From Labilibacter marinus (lineage in GTDB: Bacteria; Bacteroidota; Bacteroidia; Bacteroidales; Marinilabiliaceae): a stretch of 64,000 bases of DNA. The notes under the pieces are model-generated. The model was given only the letters and a program-made list of their open reading frames with translations. It had not been told where the DNA came from and ran no database searches. Where the stretch lies: NCBI RefSeq assembly GCF_001659685.2, contig NZ_LXYE02000021.1, positions 59,659 through 123,658 on the forward strand, read 5' to 3'. Shown one piece after another: positions 45,064 through 53,586 of this stretch (within the stretch, counting starts at the first letter, position 1; each line of letters opens with the position of its first letter). A program made the translations under genes and the position numbers.

Positions 45064-46398
45064 TTACAAACTTTCAGGTTTCCTTTTTCTGTAAACAGAA
45101 TAAAGAATGGCAAAGCCAATAATTAATATCACAGGTAAGGCACCAATACTTTGCAGTGCAACTTGTTCGTTGTTTTCTTCCATAATACGACCCATAACAG
45201 GTAAGAACATAGCTACCGAAACCATTCCTGCACCGCCTAAAAGAGATAAACCTAGGGCTCCACTTTTAGGGATGTATTCAGCTACAAAACCTAACATAGT
45301 AGGCCAAAAATAAGTTACCCCAACAGCAAATATTACCGATGAAACAATTACCATTGCTGGCGCATTCACCATACTTAAGGCATATATTCCTAGTGCTGAA
45401 AAAACGGAGGATAGTAAAAGTACTCCAACAGGGTTTAAACGATGAACCAAACCTCCTGCAAAGAAACGACCTACGGCCATAATTCCTGTAATTAGAGCCA
45501 GCATTAACATTGGACTAACTCCAGCTTGCGATAACAATGCATTTACCCATTGCGTTGTAACTAACTCGGTAGAGGCTGTTAATAACATAAAGGTAAACAT
45601 GATAGGAAATATCATACTTGTTTTACGAATGAGTAGTGCTTCTACTGCAGAAACTACAACGACTGCTCCAATTACAGCTAAATACATCCAGCCTTCTGGA
45701 AATTTAACTACATTAATAGCCAACAATAACATCAGTGTCATAGAAGCAATTAAGGTAACGGGAGCACCAGTAGCATCTAGCATTCCTTTATAAGTAATTC
45801 CGCTCGAAACACGTTCCGTTTCTGGAATTTTTTGACCCATAAATAAGAAACCATAAATAGCCAATGGAATAAATAAGATACCAATGTAAATTTGCCAATT
45901 GATTCCCATGGTATCCATCATTAAATAGGCTAATAAACTACCCAACACAATTCCTCCAGGAAACCAAACATGAAAACGGTTAAGCATGGTGGTTTTATTG
46001 TCTTTATAGATAGTCGCAATTAGTGGGTTAAAGGCAGCCTCAACACATCCATTTCCTAATCCAATAAAAATATTAGCTAAAAATAAAGTCTCTTTGTCCT
46101 TAGCCATGATAAAGGCCACTGCACCAATAAGGTGTAAGAAAAAAGCAGCCCAAACAACCGACTTTGTTTTTACAATGTCTATTAAGAATCCACCAGCTAC
46201 CATAGCAACTGTAAATCCCCAAAAAGCAGGACCAAAAGCCCAGCCAATAGCTTCTTTGCTTAAACCAAAAATACCACCATCGCTAACAGGTCCAAAAACT
46301 TCTTCAATTTTTGCACGCATGGCAAAGGTGAGTGAGGTAACTAGCAAAGCCAAGCAACTACCTACAAATAATCTGAATTTGTTATAGTTTTTTTCCAT
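45064..46398 (-). CDS. MFS transporter
   Basis: The 444-residue protein has 12 predicted membrane helices in two groups of six (e.g. FVGSCLALLVTSLTFAM and LLSSVFSALGIYALSMV), an MFS pattern, and a basic C-terminus. It resembles sugar/carboxylate MFS carriers loosely. Its place in the cluster, between a sulfatase and a TIM-barrel isomerase and among Gfo/Idh and DUF1080 genes, suggests it takes the sugar product (for example a 3-keto sugar or glucose-like sugar) into the cytoplasm, where the cytosolic isomerase and Gfo/Idh act. Substrate is not readable from sequence. Confidence 0.88.
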   Translation of the reverse strand: MEKNYNKFRLFVGSCLALLVTSLTFAMRAKIEEVFGPVSDGGIFGLSKEAIGWAFGPAFWGFTVAMVAGGFLIDIVKTKSVVWAAFFLHLIGAVAFIMAKDKETLFLANIFIGLGNGCVEAAFNPLIATIYKDNKTTMLNRFHVWFPGGIVLGSLLAYLMMDTMGINWQIYIGILFIPLAIYGFLFMGQKIPETERVSSGITYKGMLDATGAPVTLIASMTLMLLLAINVVKFPEGWMYLAVIGAVVVVSAVEALLIRKTSMIFPIMFTFMLLTASTELVTTQWVNALLSQAGVSPMLMLALITGIMAVGRFFAGGLVHRLNPVGVLLLSSVFSALGIYALSMVNAPAMVIVSSVIFAVGVTYFWPTMLGFVAEYIPKSGALGLSLLGGAGMVSVAMFLPVMGRIMEENNEQVALQSIGALPVILIIGFAILYSVYRKRKPESL

Positions 46399-46476
46399 TT
46401 TGTGTAGATTAAAATTTATTTTTTCAAAGATGAAAGTGGATACTTTTATATACCCACTTGTATTTAAGGATTTGTA

Positions 46477-47478
46477 TTATTGATTTTCTTTATCAAAGGC
46501 AGCATCAAATGCCAAGTTAGAAGGAGTGAAATCTACTTGCTTTACAAAAGCACATGATTCTATAGCTCCTTGCTCTCTGTCCATGGCTCCATCTTCCCAC
46601 TCAACAGAAAGTGGTCCGTTATATCCCATGCGGTTTAAAGAGCGAATGATTTTCTCGAAGTTGATATTTCCTCTTCCCATGCTTCTAAAATCCCAGAAAC
46701 GGCGAGCATCACCAAAATCAGTATGACCACCAAATACACCTGCTTCAACAGGTACATCGCTCCAACCAGCATCTTTCATATGTACATGTACAATCTGCTT
46801 GGCGAACTTATCGATGAATTTCACATAGTCAACACCTTGATAACCCAGGTGACTTGGGTCGTAATTGAATCCAAAACAAGGATGGTAGTTAATTGCTTCA
46901 AGTGCGCGTTCTGCAGAAGCTATATCAAAAGCTATTTCTGTAGGATGAACCTCTAAACCAAATTTAATATCTAACTTTTGGAATGCATCCATAATAGGTG
47001 TCCATCTATCGGCAAAGTCTTTAAAGCCAGCCTCAATCATTTCTTGCGAAGCGGGAGGGAAGGAGTATAACATATGCCAGATAGAACTCCCGGTGAAACC
47101 ATTCACAATTTTAACACCTAATCGTTTTGCGGCTTCGGCTGTTTTAATCACTTCTTCGGCTGCTCTTTGACGCACACCTTCAGGTTCGCCATCGCCCCAA
47201 ATGTACGCAGGCAATATAGCTTTATGTCGTTCATCAATTCTATCGCAAACAGCTTGACCTACCAAGTGTGTTGAGATAGCATATACTTCTAAATCGTATT
47301 TTTTTAGCGTGGCCAATTTAGCATCGCAATAAGCTTGGTCTGCTTTGTCTACTTCAAAATGATCTCCCCAGCATGCAAGCTCTAGACCATCGTAACCAAA
47401 ACTTTTGGCTTTTTTACAGATGGTTTCAAAATCAAGATCGGCCCATTGACCAGTAAATAAGGTGACTTTTCTGCTCAT
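46477..47478 (-). CDS. Cytosolic TIM-barrel sugar isomerase/epimerase (AP_endonuc_2)
   Basis: I start at ATG 47478, as the longer reading would begin at TTG. The 333-residue TIM barrel has no signal peptide. Landmarks of the xylose-isomerase-like family are [19 protein letters not shown] near the start, [20 protein letters not shown] with the metal-binding Glu, [12 protein letters not shown] with the metal Asp and His, VHMKDAG, and ending [12 protein letters not shown] with the last metal Glu. It would isomerise or epimerise a keto sugar. The start of the MFS gene is 78 bp further on, in the same direction. The family includes enzymes of 3-keto sugar and inositol metabolism. Confidence 0.88.
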   Translation of the reverse strand: MSRKVTLFTGQWADLDFETICKKAKSFGYDGLELACWGDHFEVDKADQAYCDAKLATLKKYDLEVYAISTHLVGQAVCDRIDERHKAILPAYIWGDGEPEGVRQRAAEEVIKTAEAAKRLGVKIVNGFTGSSIWHMLYSFPPASQEMIEAGFKDFADRWTPIMDAFQKLDIKFGLEVHPTEIAFDIASAERALEAINYHPCFGFNYDPSHLGYQGVDYVKFIDKFAKQIVHVHMKDAGWSDVPVEAGVFGGHTDFGDARRFWDFRSMGRGNINFEKIIRSLNRMGYNGPLSVEWEDGAMDREQGAIESCAFVKQVDFTPSNLAFDAAFDKENQ

Positions 47479-47559
47479 AGATTTTTTATTAGACACAAGT
47501 ATCAAGTCGCAAGACTCTTTACATTCGTGTTGTTATTAATTTAATATGTTTATGGGTTT

Positions 47560-47608
47560 GGCGCAAAACAACTTTACACATTATCCGTGTAAAGTTGTTG
47601 CGCCTTTT
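47560..47608 (+). terminator. Strong terminator-like hairpin facing the plus strand
   Basis: GGCGCAA-AA-CAACTTTACAC (47560-47579) pairs with GTGTAAAGTTGTTGCGCC (47587-47604) except for a 2-nt bulge, giving an 18-bp stem followed by TTTTATTTTTGTTTTTT. The T tract lies on the plus strand, although both neighbouring genes are on the minus strand. See findings. Confidence 0.75.
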
Positions 47609-47622
47609 ATTTTTGTTTTTTA

Positions 47623-47666
47623 CCTAAGGCGATGTCTGAGGCTATTGTTAAAAGGCTTTTGGCCTT
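47623..47666. repeat. REP-like double hairpin, copy 2
   Basis: Aligns with the element at 44977-45020: CCTAAGGCGATGTCTGAGG (47623-47641), an AT spacer, and AAGGC-TTTT-GGCCTT (47652-47666). Both hairpins are kept with compensating changes in the stems. It sits directly after the plus-strand-facing hairpin. Confidence 0.65.
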
Positions 47667-47734
47667 ATATCGTTTTTTTACTCCAACATTAAGCAACATG
47701 TACATTACTGCATGCTGCTAACTTAGTACTATAT

Positions 47735-49141
47735 CTACCAAAGGTTTTCACCATATGACCACCCTTTTCTAACGGGCTCCTTAATATAGGTATTTAATTC
47801 AGGATGATTGGTAACTTTCATGTTGGCAGCATCAAACTCAATACGTGTGTCAAAACGTTGTGCCATAACACCTACTAGGGCCATTTCTGTTAATCCAGCA
47901 CCATACTCAAAGGTTGAGCCTGGCATTGGTCCAGTACCTCTAATGGCATTAATAAATTCTTTGTATTGGTTTTGTTCCGGTACACGAGGAATGGTTTGCT
48001 CCCAGCCTTTTGCCTTGAATGCTTTCCATTCTTCTTTAGGCATAATCAATCGGGCATCGTTAGGTCTACCACCTGTCATTACCGACATTTTTTCTCCTAC
48101 CATTACCATACCGTTACCTCCAAGTTTTGGTGTTAACCATTCAGGTCTGTTTTCAGGTTTTTTTCCACCTTCGTACCAGAATAAATTAACCGGTGCTTTG
48201 TTGCCTCTTTTTCCGAATTCAAACTTCAATACCGATGAATCCGTTACTATTTTATCAGGCATACCTGTGTTTCTAACAGAATGTAATGGGCTTACTACTT
48301 GTGGTGAGCCTAGATCAAGAGACCAGTATGGTGCATCCAAGGTATGGCAGCACCAATCACCTAATTCTGCATTACCCAATTCGTACCAACTTCTCCATCT
48401 ACGTGGTACATAGCATTCATTAAACGGTCTGTTTTGCGCCGGTCCTAACCATAAATCCCAATCTAAACCTTCAGGTACAGCTTGTGCTTGGGGTGGATAT
48501 TGGTCTGGTTTTGAAAAGTATCTTCCCTTAAAATCAGGTCCATTAAACCAGGCGTGCACTTCTTTTACCTCACCTAAAATTCCTGAATCGTACCATTCTT
48601 TTACATTTCTAATTCCATCAGATGCATGTCCTTGGTTACCCAGAATATTTACAACACCATAGTGCTTAGCTGCTTTAGCTAAAGTTCTAAGTTGCCATAT
48701 GTTATGCGCCATTGGTTTCTCAACATATATGTGCTTACCTAATTCCATAGAAGCCATACATGCTGCAAAGTGAGTGTGATCAGGTGTAGAAACTACCACA
48801 GCATCAATGTCTTTATGCATGGCATTCAACATAACTCTAAAATCGGTATAAGTAGGAGCATCAGGGAAACTTTTGCTCGCCTTAGCTAATATGTTTTCAT
48901 CAACATCGCATAAAGCAACTATTCTTACCTTAGGGTTGAGCACTCTTTCTTTTGTCTCTTTATTGTAAGATTCGGTGATTAGCCCTTGCCAGTTTGCAAA
49001 GCCTCTTCCTCCTACACCAATAACGGCGAGGTTAACAATGTCTATGTTTGTTTTACAACTGACTAAGTTGGGCAAAACAACAGCTCCAGCCGCAATAGCT
49101 CCAGAGGTGCGTAAAAAATTTCTTCGTGATATATTTTTCAT
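47735..49141 (-). CDS. Exported Gfo/Idh/MocA oxidoreductase (Tat signal)
   Basis: The 468-residue protein has a twin-arginine signal (RRNFLRTSGAIAAGAVV) followed by VSC, which may be a lipobox. The Rossmann motif is near residue 35 (LAVIGVGGRGFANWQG) and the EKP motif is HIYVEKPMAHN, with a long C-terminal domain (GNAELGDWCCHTLDAPYW). Tat export of an already folded, NAD-loaded enzyme is known for periplasmic members of this family. It would oxidise a sugar at C3 or a related position. It is 50 bp downstream of the DUF1080 gene. In characterised Bacteroides 3-keto-glycoside clusters a Gfo/Idh and a DUF1080 protein act together, which supports the same here. Confidence 0.9.
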   Translation of the reverse strand: MKNISRRNFLRTSGAIAAGAVVLPNLVSCKTNIDIVNLAVIGVGGRGFANWQGLITESYNKETKERVLNPKVRIVALCDVDENILAKASKSFPDAPTYTDFRVMLNAMHKDIDAVVVSTPDHTHFAACMASMELGKHIYVEKPMAHNIWQLRTLAKAAKHYGVVNILGNQGHASDGIRNVKEWYDSGILGEVKEVHAWFNGPDFKGRYFSKPDQYPPQAQAVPEGLDWDLWLGPAQNRPFNECYVPRRWRSWYELGNAELGDWCCHTLDAPYWSLDLGSPQVVSPLHSVRNTGMPDKIVTDSSVLKFEFGKRGNKAPVNLFWYEGGKKPENRPEWLTPKLGGNGMVMVGEKMSVMTGGRPNDARLIMPKEEWKAFKAKGWEQTIPRVPEQNQYKEFINAIRGTGPMPGSTFEYGAGLTEMALVGVMAQRFDTRIEFDAANMKVTNHPELNTYIKEPVRKGWSYGENLW

Positions 49142-49191
49142 TCTTGTTATGTGTAGATAAATGTAATTTTAATACTAAAGAGATCGTGTTT

Positions 49192-49947
49192 TTATAGTTC
49201 TCTAATCCAGATGTTTCTGTAGCTTACTTCATTACTATGATCCTGTAATTTAATAGGTGCCTTAGCTTCATGGAACGAATAAGACGGTTTCCCTCTATAT
49301 ACCGTTGGGCCTTGTATCTCAACATGGTTTTGAACAATAACTCCGTTGAAAATAACGGTGGCATATGCAGGAGACTTTAATGATTTGTCGGCGTTGAATC
49401 TAGGTGCTGTAAAGATGATGTCATAGCTTTGCCATTTTCCAGCAGCAACAGCTGGGTTTACCAATGGAATATGTTGCTTGTAAATACTGGAAGCCATGCC
49501 ATTGTAATACGTTTCATTATTATATGAATTCAATACTTGAACCTCGTATCTACCCATTAAAAAGATGCCACTGTTACCGTTGCCTTGTCCCTTTTTACCA
49601 GCTTTTACATCTTGTTTTGGAGATCTCCATTCAATGTGTAATTGGCAATCGCCAAAATGCTGCTTCGTTTCAATAGCTCCCGCTTTAGGCACTACTGTTA
49701 CAGTTTTTCCTTTTACCTTCCAGCCGGCAGGTTCTGTGGTTCCTGCTTTTACCCAATTATCCAGATTTTTACCATTGAATAATACCAAGGCATCAGAAGG
49801 AGCAGCATTATTTTTACCAGGAATTACTTCGGCTGGTTTTCGTCCCCAATCCTCGGTTTTTTTAGGGTCAATCTTATTATCTTGTGCCTGTATACTTTGC
49901 GCGATAAAACACAATATAATGGCAGTTGTTTTAATTATATTTTTCAT
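49192..49947 (-). CDS. DUF1080 family protein (3-keto-disaccharide hydrolase-like)
   Basis: The 251-residue secreted protein has a signal peptide (ending SIQAQ) and a jellyroll fold typical of DUF1080 (ALVLFNGKNLDNWV, HIEWRSP, GNSGIFLMGRYEVQVLNSY and a final NEVSYRNIWIREL). Members have been shown to cleave 3-keto-glycosides, splitting the bond once a Gfo/Idh dehydrogenase has oxidised C3. Here it is followed by such a dehydrogenase (50 bp) and preceded by a secreted TIM-barrel protein (2 bp), so all three are probably made together and act in the periplasm. The catalytic residues of the family are not established well enough for me to point to them. Confidence 0.9.
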   Translation of the reverse strand: MKNIIKTTAIILCFIAQSIQAQDNKIDPKKTEDWGRKPAEVIPGKNNAAPSDALVLFNGKNLDNWVKAGTTEPAGWKVKGKTVTVVPKAGAIETKQHFGDCQLHIEWRSPKQDVKAGKKGQGNGNSGIFLMGRYEVQVLNSYNNETYYNGMASSIYKQHIPLVNPAVAAGKWQSYDIIFTAPRFNADKSLKSPAYATVIFNGVIVQNHVEIQGPTVYRGKPSYSFHEAKAPIKLQDHSNEVSYRNIWIREL

Positions 49948-49949
49948 TA

Positions 49950-50771
49950 TTATTTGATAGCTTTAGTTGCTGTTGAGAAAAATTCAAGATTCTTTTTTAA
50001 ATCAGGAACAGGTTTTGTCCAGTTGTACTCATGTTCAATTACAAACTTTCCTTTGAAGTTTTGGCGTTTTAATTCACCAAATACTTTAGTCCAATCAATC
50101 ACTCCTTCGCCCCAAACAACTGCATGACCTTCTGTGGTGGTTTTATTCACATCTTTCATATGAATTTCGAAGATTTTACCCTCTAGTTTTTTTAAGCATT
50201 CAGTGGCATCCAAACCAGAACGAGTCCAATGACCAACATCAGTACATGCTCCCATATATTCGCTTCTCCCTTCCAGTGCTTTTAAAACAATTTCAGGATC
50301 CCAGTATCTGGTTGGGTCTGGATGATTATGAAGAGCTACTCTAATTTTGTACTTAACACATAATTTATCAATCATTGGAAGTAACTCCTGCTTTGGTTCC
50401 GAAACAATAGTTTTTATCCCCATGGCTTTGGCAAACTCAAAAAGCTGTTTCCATTCTTCTTCCTTTTGAGGAGAAATAACACCGTAACTTGTTACTTTAA
50501 TTTTGTGCTTTTTAAGCAGCGTTTTTAAGTACTCACGTTGCTCTTCCGACATGCTAAAGTGAGTTGTTCTATCATCGGTAGGAGAGAATTTTTGCTTGGG
50601 AAATAACTCAATATATCTAATGTCAAGTTGTTCCATTTTCTCCAATGTTTCGGTCAATGTAAACTTATGAAAGGTCCATGCTTGAGCAGCTATTTCCCAA
50701 TTGCCAGCTTGTGCAGTATTTGCTAATATGCCCGATGAAATAATCATCATAACTAATAGTATTCGTTTCAT
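49950..50771 (-). CDS. Secreted TIM-barrel sugar isomerase/epimerase
   Basis: The 273-residue protein has a signal peptide (ending TAQAG), which is unusual for this family of normally cytosolic enzymes. The barrel shows QLDIRYIELFP, an internal RVALHNHPDPTRYWD segment, GACTDVGHWTRSG with the metal Asp/His, KIFEIHMKDV and VIDWTKVF, ending KGKFVIEHEYNW with the last acidic metal ligand. The gene stops 2 bp before the DUF1080 gene, so translation is probably coupled. It may convert the 3-keto sugar to an enediol or epimer in the periplasm before uptake. Exported versions are seen in other keto-glycoside clusters. It is distinct from the cytosolic isomerase at 46477. Confidence 0.88.
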   Translation of the reverse strand: MKRILLVMMIISSGILANTAQAGNWEIAAQAWTFHKFTLTETLEKMEQLDIRYIELFPKQKFSPTDDRTTHFSMSEEQREYLKTLLKKHKIKVTSYGVISPQKEEEWKQLFEFAKAMGIKTIVSEPKQELLPMIDKLCVKYKIRVALHNHPDPTRYWDPEIVLKALEGRSEYMGACTDVGHWTRSGLDATECLKKLEGKIFEIHMKDVNKTTTEGHAVVWGEGVIDWTKVFGELKRQNFKGKFVIEHEYNWTKPVPDLKKNLEFFSTATKAIK

Positions 50772-50861
50772 GCGTTTATATTTTTATTTGGTTGCACCTA
50801 ACTCCCAAGATATAATCAATCTCCGAAGGGAGAGATTTTTTCATGGATGTATTATCAATAT

Positions 50862-52073
50862 TTATTTTTGCGTTAATCGATCAATGGCATATTTAGCCAT
50901 TTCACTTGTTTCTTCTTGAGAAGAAAGCGTTTTTAAAACAGCCAAGGCTTTATCAGAACCCATCCAGCTAATTTCGCGACAGATATAATTTTTTGCATCA
51001 GCAGTGCAATCATCAGCGCTAAGTAGTTGAATCATTTTACCCTCAATGTTTGCCATGTATTCGGCATTTGAGCTATGGTTTTTAATGCGCTGAGAAATTA
51101 AGTTTAAATACTTTTTTGATTGACCTACTTTGTATTTACGAGCATTCTTAAATAGTCCTTCAAGGGTAAATTGTTTATAAGCAGGTAAAACAAGCGGGGT
51201 AGATAAGTTAGGTAAATCCTCAGGAACTACTTGCGTTACCTTACCTGTTGCAGCCCATTCGGTACCTCTTTGCATGGTGTAAATGAAATATGCACTTTTA
51301 TAAGCAATCATATCTTCGCTTTTATCCACGTGTCCTAACACATTATGAAAGATTCTTCCCTTACCGTAATCAATGGTAAATAAAACTGGTTCATGTTTTC
51401 CTGTTCCATTGGTTTTAGGATTAGAATAGGCGGTTGCTAAAACGGTCATATTTTCAGCAGGGCCCCTTAATTTACCATATAATTCATCGGTAGTATGCAT
51501 GCTTTTTAATGGCAATCCTTGCATAATAGGATGCTCAGCTTGGCGTGTATCTATCACAAACGCATTTTTCTTTCCGTGCGATCCGCCTTTGCCTGGCTTG
51601 GTGTCTTTAATAATTTTGTCATTACTCCAGTACACATAAGGACCATCCTTTTCCGTTCTTCCTTTCCAACCACCAAGGGCAGTCATTTTATTAAATTCTT
51701 TCCATTCAGGAAAACTGTTATTGGCACCATGGAAAACAACTACGCCACCACCGTTTTTAACGTAAGACTCGAAGTTAGCCTTTGTTTCATCCGACCACGA
51801 ATCTCCATCATAATCGACAATAACTACATCGTATGATTTAAAATTTGGAGAAAAGGTAGACATGTCTCCACCTTGCTCTGGGCTGATAGCTACATCCACC
51901 GTAAACAGATCTGTGTTTTCAATGATTTGCTTGACTGTCGTATGGGAAGCTTTCCAATTATGCGAATTATTACTTTGACCCGTAACAATTAAGGCATCGT
52001 ACTTTTTTGTTCCACAAGATGCTAATATAAGAGTAAGAACTAGCAGGAGTGGGTATATATGTATTTTTTTCAT
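50862..52073 (-). CDS. ThuA-domain lipoprotein with helical C-terminus
   Basis: The 403-residue lipoprotein has a lipobox (LASC, about residue 20). The N-terminal domain (about 27-280) is ThuA-like, a glutamine-amidotransferase-like fold: ALIVTGQSNNSHNW, VVIVDYDGDSWSDETKANFESYV, GGGVVVFHGANNSFPEW, and YGKGRIFHNVLGH. The last 110 residues are helical (LNLISQRIKNHSSNAEYMANI ... TLSSQEETSEMAKYAIDRLTQK), perhaps a HEAT-like repeat. ThuA proteins take part in keto-disaccharide metabolism in Rhizobium, and frequently occur with DUF1080 and Gfo/Idh genes. Its exact reaction is unknown. It belongs to the same minus-strand series, 37 bp downstream of the Gfo/Idh gene. Confidence 0.87.
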   Translation of the reverse strand: MKKIHIYPLLLVLTLILASCGTKKYDALIVTGQSNNSHNWKASHTTVKQIIENTDLFTVDVAISPEQGGDMSTFSPNFKSYDVVIVDYDGDSWSDETKANFESYVKNGGGVVVFHGANNSFPEWKEFNKMTALGGWKGRTEKDGPYVYWSNDKIIKDTKPGKGGSHGKKNAFVIDTRQAEHPIMQGLPLKSMHTTDELYGKLRGPAENMTVLATAYSNPKTNGTGKHEPVLFTIDYGKGRIFHNVLGHVDKSEDMIAYKSAYFIYTMQRGTEWAATGKVTQVVPEDLPNLSTPLVLPAYKQFTLEGLFKNARKYKVGQSKKYLNLISQRIKNHSSNAEYMANIEGKMIQLLSADDCTADAKNYICREISWMGSDKALAVLKTLSSQEETSEMAKYAIDRLTQK

Positions 52074-52110
52074 TTTGCGAATTTTTCAATAATTGATTAT
52101 AGACTTTGAT

Positions 52111-53463
52111 TTACTGTGGCAACTGCCAAGGAGCACGGAATGGACGACTTAAAAGTCGGTTTGCTCTTTCGCTGTTGGTAAATACCTCATTAGAACCATC
52201 CCATTTCAGTTTTTCATTGGTAAGCATGGCTATCTCACCTAGTAAACCAACCGAAATAGAATTGTGAGCTACATGTGCCGGAGTAATGGTTTCTTTGCCT
52301 GATTTAATACAATCTACAAAGTTGGCCCAATGACTATCACTTTTGTAAATTGGATTTTTGATTTCAGCATCAGGAGTATCTAAAATGCTCTGTTCGCTCG
52401 CCCAAAAACCATTTCTATTAACATGAATCCATCCTTTTTCGCCATACCATACGGTTCCCATTCCCCATCTTTTTCGATTTACGTCAGTACCTTGTCCTTT
52501 TCTATCCGGATAAGCACTAGCATTAGCCACGCGAACGGTTACACCAGTGTCGTACTTACAGGTAAAATCGTAAGCTACAGGAACATCATAAATACCTTCA
52601 ACGGGATAAACACCTTTACCTTCAACCTCAATAGGTTGTTTGTCATCATAACCTAAACCCCAATGGGCAATATCTACATGGTGGCCAGCCCAATCAGTTA
52701 ACTGTCCCCCCGAATAGTCCATGATCCATCTCCAATGAAAGTGCATTACACCTCTAAACGGTACTTTTGGTGCTGGCCCAAGCCACATATCCCAATTAAC
52801 ACCCTCTGGTGGTGTTTGAACAGCAGGTGTACCAATCGGTTTTCTACCATCAGGCAAGCCAACCTCCACGTGCGTTACTTTACCGATTACACCATTGCGC
52901 ACTAACTCTGCAGCTCTATGGAAATTTGAGACTGATCGTTGCCAACTACCTGTTTGCCATGTTACTTTGTTCGCATTAACGGCATCTACAATAGCTCTAC
53001 CTTCTTTAATACTTCGTGCTAAAGGTTTTTCGCCATAAATATGTATGCCTTTATTAGCCACATTTGTTGCCATAATAGAATGCCAATGATCGGGTAAAGC
53101 TAAAATGGCTGCATCCAATTTTTCAGTTTCAAGTAAATCTCTAAAATCACCGTATTCTCGTGCGTCAGATTTGCCTCTTATATCAGTAATTAATTTTTGA
53201 GCTGTTGCTAACTGTTTGATATCAACATCACACAATCCAACCAATTCAACTTGTTTGTTTTTTAGCTTTAAAAGGTTTTTCATGTTAGCTCTACCCATGC
53301 CGCCACAGCCAATTAAGGCCATCTCAAGGCGATCACTAGGCGCTACAAAACCACCTCTGCCCAATGCAGACGCAGGAACAATACTAGGGAAGATAGTTGC
53401 TCCAATTACGGTAGCAGCACTCTTTTTAAGAAAACTTCTTCGACTTTGTGATTTTTTTACCAT
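52111..53463 (-). CDS. Exported Gfo/Idh/MocA oxidoreductase (Tat signal), second
   Basis: The 450-residue protein has a Tat signal SRRSFLKKSAATVIGATIF, a Rossmann motif EMALIGCGGMGRANMKN, the EKP motif GIHIYGEKPLARSI, and the long C-terminal domain with VNWDMWLGPAPKVPF, FHWRWIMDYSGGQLTDWAGHHVDIAHW and PIYKSDSHWANFVDCIKSG. This is the periplasmic subgroup of the family. The VNWDMWLGPAP segment is shared with the one at 47735 (LDWDLWLGPAQ), so both probably act on similar glycosides. It lies 37 bp before the ThuA gene and 123 bp after the next Gfo/Idh gene. It may have a different hydroxyl or anomer preference. Confidence 0.9.
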   Translation of the reverse strand: MVKKSQSRRSFLKKSAATVIGATIFPSIVPASALGRGGFVAPSDRLEMALIGCGGMGRANMKNLLKLKNKQVELVGLCDVDIKQLATAQKLITDIRGKSDAREYGDFRDLLETEKLDAAILALPDHWHSIMATNVANKGIHIYGEKPLARSIKEGRAIVDAVNANKVTWQTGSWQRSVSNFHRAAELVRNGVIGKVTHVEVGLPDGRKPIGTPAVQTPPEGVNWDMWLGPAPKVPFRGVMHFHWRWIMDYSGGQLTDWAGHHVDIAHWGLGYDDKQPIEVEGKGVYPVEGIYDVPVAYDFTCKYDTGVTVRVANASAYPDRKGQGTDVNRKRWGMGTVWYGEKGWIHVNRNGFWASEQSILDTPDAEIKNPIYKSDSHWANFVDCIKSGKETITPAHVAHNSISVGLLGEIAMLTNEKLKWDGSNEVFTNSERANRLLSRPFRAPWQLPQ

Positions 53464-53586
53464 TGTAGATTTCTGATTATAAGGGTGATTTTTTATTGTA
53501 AGATTTTGTTTTCGTGTTAATGGGGAATGGACTCAATATCCACACTGATTTATCCATTCCCACATGACAACTAATACACAAACTAT

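Noticed and set aside
47808..48413. Long plus-strand open frame of 201 codons
   Set aside because: It lies fully antisense to a clear Gfo/Idh gene with matching family motifs; a shadow.
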